From Pedobacter nyackensis (lineage in GTDB: Bacteria > Bacteroidota > Bacteroidia > Sphingobacteriales > Sphingobacteriaceae), in NCBI RefSeq assembly GCF_900176505.1, contig NZ_FWYB01000016.1, forward strand, positions 87,329 through 151,328: a DNA stretch of 64,000 nucleotides, given 5' to 3'. Both the position numbers and the translations under genes were made by a program. The notes under the pieces are model-generated. The model was not told the DNA's origin. It was given only the letters and a program-made list of their open reading frames with translations, and searched no databases. Every line of letters begins with the position of its first letter. Position 1 is the first letter of the stretch. This document shows positions 26,573 to 34,957 of the stretch, piece by piece.

Positions 26573-27580
26573 TTATTTAATGACAATAATCTTTCCTACT
26601 TCGATTTTAAAATGAACCTGTCCATTTACCTCCAAAAGCTTTAAAACATCAGAAAGATGTTTATAGCGTGAAATCTTCCCAGATAAGAAGATCTTACGAT
26701 GGTCAATATTCTGATAGACCACTTCAACATCATACCACCGCGCTAGTTTTTTCATAATACGCTCCAGCGGTTGATTACGAAATAGGAAAAGTCGGTTTTT
26801 CCAGGCCCCAACTTCAGCTGTATCAACTTTTCTGATATTAATTGATCTTTGGCCAATAATAGCTTGATCGCCTATTTTAAGGGCAACCTCCGTAGGCGAT
26901 GATATATTACCAAGTGACCTTACCCTTATTGCTCCTTCGAAAAGTGTCGTTTTAACAGTTGGTTCATCATCATAGTTATTTACATTGAAATCTGTACCTA
27001 TCACCTGTACCACTTGCCTATCTGTAACCACCTTAAAGGGATGTTCAACATCCCTGATCACGTTAAAGAAAGCCTCTCCACTTAACTCAATCTTCCTTTC
27101 CTTCATCGAAGTAAAGTATACCGGAAATTTAAATTCTGATGCTGCATTGAGCCATACATTGGAACCATCAGGTAATGTGACTTCATATGTACCTCCTTTG
27201 GGTGTTGAAATAACATGAAAACCACCATACTGCCGATCCCTAACATTAGTATTCATTTCGTAACGCAGCTGCCCATCCCCTGTTTTAAAGAATACCAGTC
27301 CCCCTTCTTCTCCAATTTTACCATCTGCAGTCTCATTAAGGATAATCATCTTTCCACTTGATAGTGTTAACACAGCTTTGTTTCCACCTGGAGGGACATC
27401 ATTATTGATCAATTCAGCCGCCAGATTTTTTAAATTTACACCCGGATAATTTTTATGGAATATTGCCGCTATCCCGGTAGTAATTAAGGCGGCGCAAGCT
27501 ATAGCCAAATAAATAAAAGCCCGGCGCTTATAAAAAGGAGGTTCATTAGACGATCCAGGTTGTGATGTATTGTTTTCCAA
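26573..27580 (-). CDS. FecR-like protein without the anti-sigma domain
   Basis: 335 residues. The periplasmic FecR domain is complete (STPKGGTYEVTLPDGSNVWLN; KIELSGEAFFNVIRDVEHPF; VVQVIGTDFNV) with an STN-like C-terminus (KKLARWYDVEVVYQNIDHRK). But only about 20 polar residues precede the membrane helix RAFIYLAIACAALITTG, whereas FecR proteins have 75-95 cytoplasmic residues that bind sigma. The only start is a TTG; a TAG stands three codons upstream and none of the minus-strand frames upstream offers a lost domain. It is either a remnant or a sensor that no longer binds sigma directly. It is 79 bases upstream of the sigma gene. Confidence 0.8.
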   Translation of the reverse strand: MENNTSQPGSSNEPPFYKRRAFIYLAIACAALITTGIAAIFHKNYPGVNLKNLAAELINNDVPPGGNKAVLTLSSGKMIILNETADGKIGEEGGLVFFKTGDGQLRYEMNTNVRDRQYGGFHVISTPKGGTYEVTLPDGSNVWLNAASEFKFPVYFTSMKERKIELSGEAFFNVIRDVEHPFKVVTDRQVVQVIGTDFNVNNYDDEPTVKTTLFEGAIRVRSLGNISSPTEVALKIGDQAIIGQRSINIRKVDTAEVGAWKNRLFLFRNQPLERIMKKLARWYDVEVVYQNIDHRKIFLSGKISRYKHLSDVLKLLEVNGQVHFKIEVGKIIVIK

Positions 27581-27726
27581 ATTATTCTATTTTACAACGA
27601 AATAAAGTCCTCAAATGAGCAAATTAGTGAATCAATATTATATATAATTTCTCAATTAAGCATAACTATCAACCATTATTTGAAACAATATCTACAGCAT
27701 TTTGTTGTAACCTGATAAAAACAAAT

Positions 27727-28215
27727 ATGAAAGCTTCAATCCTAACAGCCGCATTTTTTATTCTTATTACCGCCTCCTGCACAAATGAGAACAAAAGCAA
27801 GCAGGCTGGAGACACTGCTGAACTAATCGCGGTGGACACTACTTTTACTGCCACCAATCCTAAAAACCAAAGTAGCGATTGCTATATATACATCAAAAAC
27901 AGAGATACAGCAAACCTAAAAATAGACATAACAGGTGAAGAGCTAACCGGCGAGCTTAGCTATAAGCTATTTGAGAAAGACAGCAACACAGGTAAAATTG
28001 CCGGTGAAATGAGAGGAGATACGATTATTGCTGAATACACCTTCGATTCAGAAGGCATGAGATCAGTAAGAGAAGTTGCTTTCCTTAAAAAAGCTGACGG
28101 AAATATTTATGAAGGCTTTGGTGAAGTGATAGAAAAAGATGGCAAAATGATTTTTAAAAACCATTCTGCCTTAAAGTTCGATTCAATGATATTCACTAAA
28201 ACGGATTGTAAGTAG
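27727..28215 (+). CDS. Small lipoprotein of unknown function
   Basis: 162 residues with lipoprotein leader FFILITASCTNENKSKQ (acylated Cys about 18). The mature part is beta-rich (SSDCYIYIKNRDTANLKIDI; GELSYKLFEKDSNTGKIAGE; SALKFDSMIFTKTDCK) with a Cys pair (SDCY and TDCK) that could form a disulfide. It is similar in style to small exported lipoproteins that Pedobacter has in many copies; I know no function. It is divergent from the FecR-like gene and convergent with the GH28-like gene, sharing a terminator. Confidence 0.75.
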   Translation: MKASILTAAFFILITASCTNENKSKQAGDTAELIAVDTTFTATNPKNQSSDCYIYIKNRDTANLKIDITGEELTGELSYKLFEKDSNTGKIAGEMRGDTIIAEYTFDSEGMRSVREVAFLKKADGNIYEGFGEVIEKDGKMIFKNHSALKFDSMIFTKTDCK

Positions 28216-28239
28216 GGCTGGGGTTAAGCCCTACCCTTT
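28209..28239. terminator. Bidirectional terminator between lipoprotein and GH28-like genes
   Basis: GTAGGGCT and AGCCCTAC make a perfect 8-bp stem with a seven-base loop; the lipoprotein stop codon (TAG) lies in the left arm. T-rich sequence is weak on both sides, so termination efficiency is uncertain. Confidence 0.6.
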
Positions 28240-28240
28240 A

Positions 28241-29920
28241 CTATACCCTTAGTTTTAGTGTTTTCTGTTGAGCTCCATCTCTATAAATCACTTGTTTTTT
28301 TGCTTTTCTTAAATCGCCACCATCAATAGCAATTCCATCATTTGATGCACCTTCTAAGCTTAGCAAAGCCTGACAAGGAGTTAAAACCCGAATGGCCGTA
28401 AACAGCAGGTCTTTTGAGTTCATAACTCTTAACAAAGATTCTGCATTCATGCTGCCCTGTACGCTTAATCCGTTAATGGCTGCATCCTGCACATTATCAA
28501 AAACAATCGCAGGTCGGGCATCATCACCTTCAAACTCGAAACGTACATTTTGTAAGGTTAATCCCTTCACATTTCTGGCATATAAACCATAAGCAGGTGG
28601 GCCACCCGGAGTAGTGTCCCATACGCCAAAATATTCAGCTGCTACTTTTGGTACATCGCGTTTATCCGCCTGAGCAGCTGTACCTCCACCGGCATACTTT
28701 ACATGCACATCAGTAAAGCTGATATTTTCAAGATAATGATCGTCCATTCCATTTAAGGTGATGCAGGAGTTTTTTTCACCTTCCTTGTAATTAAGGTCAA
28801 AATGAATATCGGGATGCGGTACCGGTTGAGCTATAACTGAAGCTCTGATCCCATTAAATGAAACATTACGGATATAAGGTTTTGTGGCCGGCTGATTCGT
28901 ATTCAAGTTGCCATTGTTACTTTTCCCACTAAAGCCAATACCAATCGGTCCGGTTACATTTTTCATGATGATGTTTGAAAAACTAAAGTTCTCGATGCTT
29001 GCCCTTCCGGCACTAATCTTTATCGGACAACCATAAGTATCGTAAATGAGGCAATTAGAGATGGCTATATTCTGAGATTCACCACCACCAAAACGGAAGA
29101 TAGACCAGCGCGTACTAAAGCTACAATTGGTAATAGTTACAAATTGATTGCTGCCAAATAAGGCACAGGCATCGTCCTGGCATTGCACATCGCAATTGGC
29201 AATGTGCACATACTGACAACTGAAAAAGTGAAAGCCATCATTATTTTTATTTACACGACTATAGATCCTTACCCCATCAATATAAACCTGTTTACATTGC
29301 AATAGCCGAATACCGTGATAAGCACTGGCTTGTAAAAAAACATCATGCAGACGAAGTTCAGTACATTGGTGAAAAATAAAAAGATGCGGACGGTCAAAAT
29401 TGCCATCAACACCATTTTGTCCAGGCCCGGTATTGTCACCTTTACCATTATAAAAGGCCAAACCATTGCCATCTATGGTACCTTTTCCTTCGATGCTCAA
29501 TCGCGCTACATTTACTGCATATAGAAAAACAATGTTTCCATTGCCCGAAGGAACACCTTTTCCTGCTGTATAATCTGCTCTTCTCGGACTCCCCAACAAC
29601 CTTCCTCCTGCGGATAAATGCAAAGTCACATCAGATTTAAGTTGCAAAGTCCCCGACAAAAAGTCGCCCGTTGGGATCAAAACCGTACCACCTTTGGCCA
29701 AACTACAAGCATCAATTGCTGCTTGTATGGCCAGCGTATCCAACGTTTTACCATCACCCTTTGCACCGTAATCTACTACACTAAAAGTACTGGACTTCGA
29801 TTCGGCACCAGGTACTCTGGCGCTGATCATTGCAGCACCGGCTACAGTTAAAGCAGGCACTGTTACCCTACCAATCCATGCACGACGAGACAAATGGTCT
29901 GAAGATTCTTTATTTATCAT
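28241..29920 (-). CDS. GH28/pectate-lyase-superfamily beta-helix protein with Tat-type leader
   Basis: 559 residues. N-terminal SRRAWIGRVTVPALTVAG is a twin-arginine export signal. The start of the helix is VVDYGAKGDGKTLDTLAIQ, the common polygalacturonase-like beginning, followed by a right-handed parallel beta helix. GH28 motifs: NNDGFHF stands where NTD is usual and CQDDACALF supplies the QDD pair; the GHG histidine block appears as FGGGES and the RIK block as PIK. The acid pair remains but the histidine and arginine are not obvious, so activity or substrate may differ. It overlaps the preceding small lipoprotein gene by 11 bases and closes the GH27 operon. Probable role: hydrolysis of galacturonate- or rhamnose-containing glycans. 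Confidence 0.85.
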   Translation of the reverse strand: MINKESSDHLSRRAWIGRVTVPALTVAGAAMISARVPGAESKSSTFSVVDYGAKGDGKTLDTLAIQAAIDACSLAKGGTVLIPTGDFLSGTLQLKSDVTLHLSAGGRLLGSPRRADYTAGKGVPSGNGNIVFLYAVNVARLSIEGKGTIDGNGLAFYNGKGDNTGPGQNGVDGNFDRPHLFIFHQCTELRLHDVFLQASAYHGIRLLQCKQVYIDGVRIYSRVNKNNDGFHFFSCQYVHIANCDVQCQDDACALFGSNQFVTITNCSFSTRWSIFRFGGGESQNIAISNCLIYDTYGCPIKISAGRASIENFSFSNIIMKNVTGPIGIGFSGKSNNGNLNTNQPATKPYIRNVSFNGIRASVIAQPVPHPDIHFDLNYKEGEKNSCITLNGMDDHYLENISFTDVHVKYAGGGTAAQADKRDVPKVAAEYFGVWDTTPGGPPAYGLYARNVKGLTLQNVRFEFEGDDARPAIVFDNVQDAAINGLSVQGSMNAESLLRVMNSKDLLFTAIRVLTPCQALLSLEGASNDGIAIDGGDLRKAKKQVIYRDGAQQKTLKLRV

Positions 29921-30395
29921 ACTTATTAAATTTGAGTGTCAATTCCGCCTGAGGAGCTTCCAGGATTTCACCTGTATCCTTATCTTCATACTTAATGTTG
30001 CTAAAATTCGCTTTCCAGGTCATATCAGTAGCTGAGACTTCCGTAAGTTCCCATACCCTGCAATCAAAAATATCTGTCTCACCTAATTCTATATAAATTG
30101 CTTTATTCTCTTGCTTCAAACTATACGGCGTCTTTAAAACGTCGGCACTATCCTGGGTTACAATTTTTGCCCGGGCACCTTTCATGAAGCTGATATCTTT
30201 CGCTACACCCGTTGGATTTAATGCTTCTTCATATTCCTTTTCTCCCGCCTTATCAAAATAAATCATGCTATTTGATTGGACAGTCCACTTCCCTATCAGA
30301 TCGCCATTAATTCTTACTACTTCTGAGTTGTTTTTACAACCAATACCGATCACTAACATCAATAGGATTAACAATAATCTATTCATCATCATCAT
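29910..30395 (-). CDS. Small lipoprotein of the PUL, lipocalin-like
   Basis: 161 residues: leader MMMMNRLLLILLMLVIGIGC with acylated Cys at residue 20, then NGDLIGKWTVQSNSMIYFDK, which has the GKW motif of lipocalin-like domains, and further beta strands to LTLKFNKYDK. ATGA overlap (four bases) with the end of the GH27 gene and 11-base overlap with the GH28-like gene show translational coupling. I cannot assign a ligand; it is probably a surface or periplasmic accessory of the two glycosidases. Confidence 0.8.
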   Translation of the reverse strand: MMMMNRLLLILLMLVIGIGCKNNSEVVRINGDLIGKWTVQSNSMIYFDKAGEKEYEEALNPTGVAKDISFMKGARAKIVTQDSADVLKTPYSLKQENKAIYIELGETDIFDCRVWELTEVSATDMTWKANFSNIKYEDKDTGEILEAPQAELTLKFNKYDK

Positions 30396-31948
30396 TGTTT
30401 AGCTGAAAATAAACGAACCATTAACACGCCATGCTGGGGCACATCTGCACTAAACTCTCCCTCAAAAGTCCCAAGGTCCTTCTGACGCCACAAATCACGC
30501 ACGATATATTTGCCTTTAATACCGAGATCAGACCACTTTAGTGTTACCTTTTGTACTCCATTATCTGCCAGGTTAAACATGCCCGCAGCTTTACTACCAT
30601 CCTCCATCTCCTTTGCCAATACGGTAGCCTGTTTCCCCAAAGGATCCTGATTAACCGCGTTCACTTCATCATTGGTAAGCAAACCAAACGTAAAATCATC
30701 GAGTTGATCAATGTCATTACCCAAAAGCAAGGGGACCGACATTAAGCACCAGGCACTCATATGCGTATACTGCTCATCTGGAGTTAATTTAGATGGCCAT
30801 TTCTCAGTAGAATTCCAGCCTACAATTCCCACAATCATCATATCCGGATCGTTCCAGTGTCCCGGCCGGGCATACTTCGCCCATTTATCCTGAGTAAAAA
30901 TTCTGCTTTTTAAGCTTTTCCAATTGTCCTTGATGTCGCCACCAGTACGCCAGGCATTGGAAACTTTCGACAAGTCGGCAATAGTTTCAAACGGGGTGCT
31001 GTTGGATAAGCTATATACAACATCACGCCCGCTATTTCTGAGGGCATCATACATCGCCTTTGTCTCGGTTAGTTCTATCGGATTCCAATCGTACTTTAAA
31101 TAATCAAAGCCCCAATCGGCAAATTGCTTAGCATCATTTTTCCAAAAATGGTGCGTCCCGATTGCATAAGGCAATAGTTTTTTGTTACGCGCCACATTTT
31201 CTTTTGTTCGTTCAAACCTTCCTTCAGGATTCATTGCTGAGCCACCAATACGATGTCCGTACGATTCAATCCATGGTGTAGAATAAGTACCTATTTTAAG
31301 ACCCAGGCCATGCACCTCATCCACAAGCCGCTGCATATCTGGGAAACGGGTGCTATCTGGGAGAATGGCAAAATGCTTACCGCCTCTTTTCCCCTGCCAG
31401 CCATCATCAATATTCATATATGACCAGCCATAGTTGATTAAACCGCTTGCCGCCATCGCTTTAGCCTGCTTTAACACCTGTTCCTGGGTAATCCTGGTGC
31501 CATAAATATTATAATGGTTCCATCCCATCGGAGGAGTCAGTGCGATATCTTCTCCCACTACTATTTTAAAATCCCTATTGGCTTTACCTAAAGCATTTGA
31601 AGCTTCAAGATGAATGAGGTAACGGCCTGCCTTAGCAATTGCTCCTGAAATTTGTCCGGTTTTCGCATCTACCTTAACCCCCTTAGGCAATTGTTTGGCT
31701 GAGAAAGTCATCGGCCTATCACCCGACGCCGGGATGGTAAACAGAATCGGGTGTCCCGGGCGAACCCCAAATACCTTAGGGCCATTTATATGGGGCATCG
31801 GCTTAGCCTTAGGCGTTAAAATTACGGCAGACGTATCCTGAGCCATTGCCACTGGAGCATAACAGCACATAAAAAGCACTGCAACTGATAATACTTGTCG
31901 GGAAAAACTTGATTTTAAGCAGGTCATTAAAACATTTTTATATTTCAT
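30392..31948 (-). CDS. Glycoside hydrolase family 27 alpha-galactosidase
   Basis: 518 residues from the chosen ATG (MKYKNVLMTCLKS); a GTG six codons upstream is possible. A signal peptide ends near CYAPVAMAQD. A short Ig-like (cadherin-type) domain covers about 45-125 (GQISGAIAKAGRYLIHLEAS), followed by a GH27 barrel: PPMGWNHYNIYG, SYMNIDDGWQG, nucleophile Asp in YLKYDW and acid/base Asp in RPGHWNDPDMM. A C-terminal beta domain follows. It removes terminal alpha-galactose, presumably from the glycan imported by the upstream SusCD. It has its own upstream spacer of 175 bases with the PUL terminator, so it may be a second transcript of the same locus. Confidence 0.93.
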   Translation of the reverse strand: MKYKNVLMTCLKSSFSRQVLSVAVLFMCCYAPVAMAQDTSAVILTPKAKPMPHINGPKVFGVRPGHPILFTIPASGDRPMTFSAKQLPKGVKVDAKTGQISGAIAKAGRYLIHLEASNALGKANRDFKIVVGEDIALTPPMGWNHYNIYGTRITQEQVLKQAKAMAASGLINYGWSYMNIDDGWQGKRGGKHFAILPDSTRFPDMQRLVDEVHGLGLKIGTYSTPWIESYGHRIGGSAMNPEGRFERTKENVARNKKLLPYAIGTHHFWKNDAKQFADWGFDYLKYDWNPIELTETKAMYDALRNSGRDVVYSLSNSTPFETIADLSKVSNAWRTGGDIKDNWKSLKSRIFTQDKWAKYARPGHWNDPDMMIVGIVGWNSTEKWPSKLTPDEQYTHMSAWCLMSVPLLLGNDIDQLDDFTFGLLTNDEVNAVNQDPLGKQATVLAKEMEDGSKAAGMFNLADNGVQKVTLKWSDLGIKGKYIVRDLWRQKDLGTFEGEFSADVPQHGVLMVRLFSAKQ

Positions 31949-32076
31949 TCCGGATGTCGAAAGCACTCGCCGAAAATCGAATTATTTACATAGGTTAATG
32001 AAAATAAAATTACATAATGCGTGAAGGAAAAAAATGTCTTTTATACGCTTAATTGTCAATCATCTTGACATGAAAC

Positions 32077-32110
32077 AAAAAAAGGGATTCGCTTGAATCC
32101 CTTTTTTTGT
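32077..32110 (-). terminator. Terminator after the susCD/lipoprotein block
   Basis: AAAAAGGGATTC and GAATCCCTTTTT form a 12-bp stem around GCTT, with further A and T runs on both sides. It lies 15 bases past the stop of the last surface lipoprotein and separates it from the GH27 gene. Confidence 0.85.
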
Positions 32111-32123
32111 TTTCCTTATTCAG

Positions 32124-33665
32124 TTATTCAACAAACCTCAATTGTACGGTTTGAAGTATGATCTGGTAAGTACTTCCATTTGGTAAAATGGTAAAAAAGA
32201 ACTTGTTTTCTCCCTGTGTCAAATTCATCGTATTCATTGTTTTTATACTCAGCTTATGCCCTGCTGTTAGCGTATTTCCAACTAGAAGATTTTGTAAGTA
32301 TAATGGACTGGTTGCTGTTTTTGTGGCTAATCGTTCGCCAATTTTGTTTGGCGGAGTAATTGACCCTAAATACAATTCAGTATCACCTCTGGTTCCGTGT
32401 TTATAAACCACGTTTATTTTATACTTTCCTGCCCTTGTAAGGTTAGTAGCAATAGCAACCCAACCATTCAATGTAGACGAAGCTGTTCCAGTTTGAAGAT
32501 AGGGCTCCTGAACAGCACCAGTATAGGGCACATCGCTAGAACTAGTTGCTCCTGCATTTGCTGAGAAGGTTACATTCGGATTAATACCATCTGTTTTTTG
32601 GAATGCAAAGTTAAATTCAGCATAAACTGAAGCCACTACCTTTGTTTTATAACTCTCATCATTTGGATAATAAAACACGATAACATCACCATCATAAATT
32701 AAAGCATCGTTACTTAATGGGACAGTTAATTCATATGCCCGATAAACTTTAGCAGCTATAGCATATTGATTTGCACTTAAAACCTGACTGGCCAGATCTG
32801 AAACAATGATACCTGGAGTTAACACCAATTGAGTCTGATCTTCTCCGGTCAATCGGTATTTCTGAATTTTCCTTACCAGCGTACTTCCTGCTTTAATACT
32901 GATTTCAGGAGAAGGAAGAAGCGGACTTGTGATCATATCCGCAGAAACTACAGTATAGTCAGTATTAAACAGGTCAATAGAAGTTGGGTCTGGTTTATAT
33001 ACGGTCCTGAAAGAAAATGAAGTACCCTTTTTATAATTCTCTAAGACATTAGAACTTGCCCAAACATCCGGAAGTGAAGGATTAAATGGATTAGGAATCT
33101 TCTTGAACTGTACAACCTTTTCGATATTTGCCTGAGTGGTATACTTCACTTCTACAATCTCTGCCTGATTATTAACACCGTACCAAAATATAGTCGCGTT
33201 TCCATTGCTAGAATCATACTCTGCCCGTTCCATTGGTCTATTGGATATTGAAGCAGCATAATTCTCACCATAAACAGTACCAATAATTTCAGACTTTATA
33301 GAACTGTTCCCCTCCTTATCATAAGTAAAGACTTCAAAAGTATAAGCATTCTCCAATAAGCCAGAAATAACTACTTCAACTACCTGATTATTATCTGTCC
33401 TTTGAATGGGTAGAATTAAAGAGTCCGCTCTATTATTCCAGTAGATTTTGGCTTTTTCGATTTTGGGATCAGAGACCAGGACCCATGATAATTTTACACG
33501 GTTTTTCCCTGACATTGCCTGCAACCCCTCTGCCTTCCCGGTGTATTTCTTTTCACCATCCTTTATAAATACAGCATAATTATCATCCATTTTGCTACAG
33601 GAAGAAAATAAGCTACTTATCAGCGTGAATATAAGGATATACCCTATGTATATATTTCTTTTCAT
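32124..33665 (-). CDS. Surface lipoprotein with DUF4998-like domain
   Basis: 513 residues. Lipoprotein leader LFSSCSKMDDNYAVFIKDGE, typical of DUF4998 proteins, followed by an Fn3-like domain (KNRVKLSWVLVSDPKIEKAK) and a second one (NGNATIFWYGVNNQAEIVEV). The C-terminal third (WVAIATNLTRAGKYKINVVY) looks like a carbohydrate-binding beta sandwich. It takes the SusE/SusF position in the PUL, last in the susCD block, and probably binds glycan at the cell surface. Not an enzyme as far as can be seen. Seven bases after the DUF5000 protein. Confidence 0.88.
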   Translation of the reverse strand: MKRNIYIGYILIFTLISSLFSSCSKMDDNYAVFIKDGEKKYTGKAEGLQAMSGKNRVKLSWVLVSDPKIEKAKIYWNNRADSLILPIQRTDNNQVVEVVISGLLENAYTFEVFTYDKEGNSSIKSEIIGTVYGENYAASISNRPMERAEYDSSNGNATIFWYGVNNQAEIVEVKYTTQANIEKVVQFKKIPNPFNPSLPDVWASSNVLENYKKGTSFSFRTVYKPDPTSIDLFNTDYTVVSADMITSPLLPSPEISIKAGSTLVRKIQKYRLTGEDQTQLVLTPGIIVSDLASQVLSANQYAIAAKVYRAYELTVPLSNDALIYDGDVIVFYYPNDESYKTKVVASVYAEFNFAFQKTDGINPNVTFSANAGATSSSDVPYTGAVQEPYLQTGTASSTLNGWVAIATNLTRAGKYKINVVYKHGTRGDTELYLGSITPPNKIGERLATKTATSPLYLQNLLVGNTLTAGHKLSIKTMNTMNLTQGENKFFFTILPNGSTYQIILQTVQLRFVE

Positions 33666-33672
33666 ACTCTTT

Positions 33673-34935
33673 TTACTTTTGAATTTGTCCCCAAATCTTC
33701 AACTCAGCCAGGTGCATTAATCCGAACGTACCTTCTATTGATGCCCAGCTGTCGATATTCTTCCAGGCGATATACCTGACAGCAATATTATGATTTGCAA
33801 ATTCATACTCATGACCAGCCCTCGCCGCTTCTCTGTCGTCATTACTAAGAATTCCTACCGGCAAGCCTGACGGTTTTTGTAATACCTGTCCGTCTAATTT
33901 TACCCAGCTATTTACATCGTTCAAATCATTAGTACCCCATATCTCCCACTGATGAGGATTTCCATGGCTGTAAAAATAAGTTTCATTGTTATCGTGTAAC
34001 CTTTGCCACCATTTATATCGACTTAGCTTAGCTTTCACACCTAAATCCATGGTTACCCATATGGGTTGAACAAACCGCTCCTTCGTATGAAATCCATCAC
34101 TTCCTCCATATACATCGTTAAATAATTTCGACAGTTCCCAAGACGAGCTATAAACTTCTGCATGCATCACCGGACTTCCATCCAATGGTAACGGAGGAAG
34201 TTGAGGAACCGGATGTCCCGATTTGATATGCTTAATAAGCGCTCCGTTGAGTTGCTCTTCAAAAATAGGAGTCATTTCCTTTACAAGGGTATCGGTAACA
34301 TTATCGAATCTATCTTTAATAAAAAATCCAAATTTCTGTTTTTCCGCGACTAAGCCTCTCACTGAAAATTTTCCTTCAACAAGTCCACTGTAATGCATGT
34401 CAATCTGGTTCCACTCTTTAGCCACAGGATCGTAGCGTAGTACACCTATTCTGATGTTACTGTTTACATTTAAACTATTGGCGGCAGGATTTTCAAATTT
34501 AACCACAAATCCCCCAAAGGATTCGGTTACATCTAATGTGGAAAACACATCGTAAACCGGTGCAGGTAAAGGCTTAACTTTAACGATTACTGCCTCCGAC
34601 GACACCTCAGCACGGCTAACCGCATAGAGCTTGATATTTCGTTCATCCGTGTTGGAGAAACCTTCAACAATAATTTCATTCTTATAATAAGAAGATTTCG
34701 CTTCCTGGATCACTCCGGGCTTAATTTCAAATACGGCTTTTACATATAGTAAATTTGACGAATTTGGCAGTGTGTAGGTTATTTTTGCAGACCCTTTACC
34801 CGCTTCAACCACAACATTTGATATTTTACCCGGAGGGGTTTTATCACTGTCTATAGGTTCTATTTTATCCTCCTTACATCCATTGAATAACATTGCAATG
34901 ATAAGCAGGGATAGAATTGTTTTTAACGCTTTCAT
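33673..34935 (-). CDS. Surface lipoprotein, DUF4959/DUF5126/DUF5000 type
   Basis: 420 residues with lipobox AMLFNGCKEDKIEPIDSD. The layout is that of PUL lipoproteins of the DUF4959-DUF5126-DUF5000 type: a PPGKISNVVVEAGKGSAKIT Fn3-like domain, a second domain (PVYDVFSTLDVTESFGGFVV) and a C-terminal F5/8-type discoidin-like domain (PIWVTMDLGVKAKLSRYKWW; HQWEIWGTNDLN; IAVRYIAWKNIDSWASIEGT). The last is a carbohydrate-binding fold. It follows susD by 22 bases. Confidence 0.9.
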   Translation of the reverse strand: MKALKTILSLLIIAMLFNGCKEDKIEPIDSDKTPPGKISNVVVEAGKGSAKITYTLPNSSNLLYVKAVFEIKPGVIQEAKSSYYKNEIIVEGFSNTDERNIKLYAVSRAEVSSEAVIVKVKPLPAPVYDVFSTLDVTESFGGFVVKFENPAANSLNVNSNIRIGVLRYDPVAKEWNQIDMHYSGLVEGKFSVRGLVAEKQKFGFFIKDRFDNVTDTLVKEMTPIFEEQLNGALIKHIKSGHPVPQLPPLPLDGSPVMHAEVYSSSWELSKLFNDVYGGSDGFHTKERFVQPIWVTMDLGVKAKLSRYKWWQRLHDNNETYFYSHGNPHQWEIWGTNDLNDVNSWVKLDGQVLQKPSGLPVGILSNDDREAARAGHEYEFANHNIAVRYIAWKNIDSWASIEGTFGLMHLAELKIWGQIQK

Positions 34936-34957
34936 CTATTTGAGATTTAAAATGATA

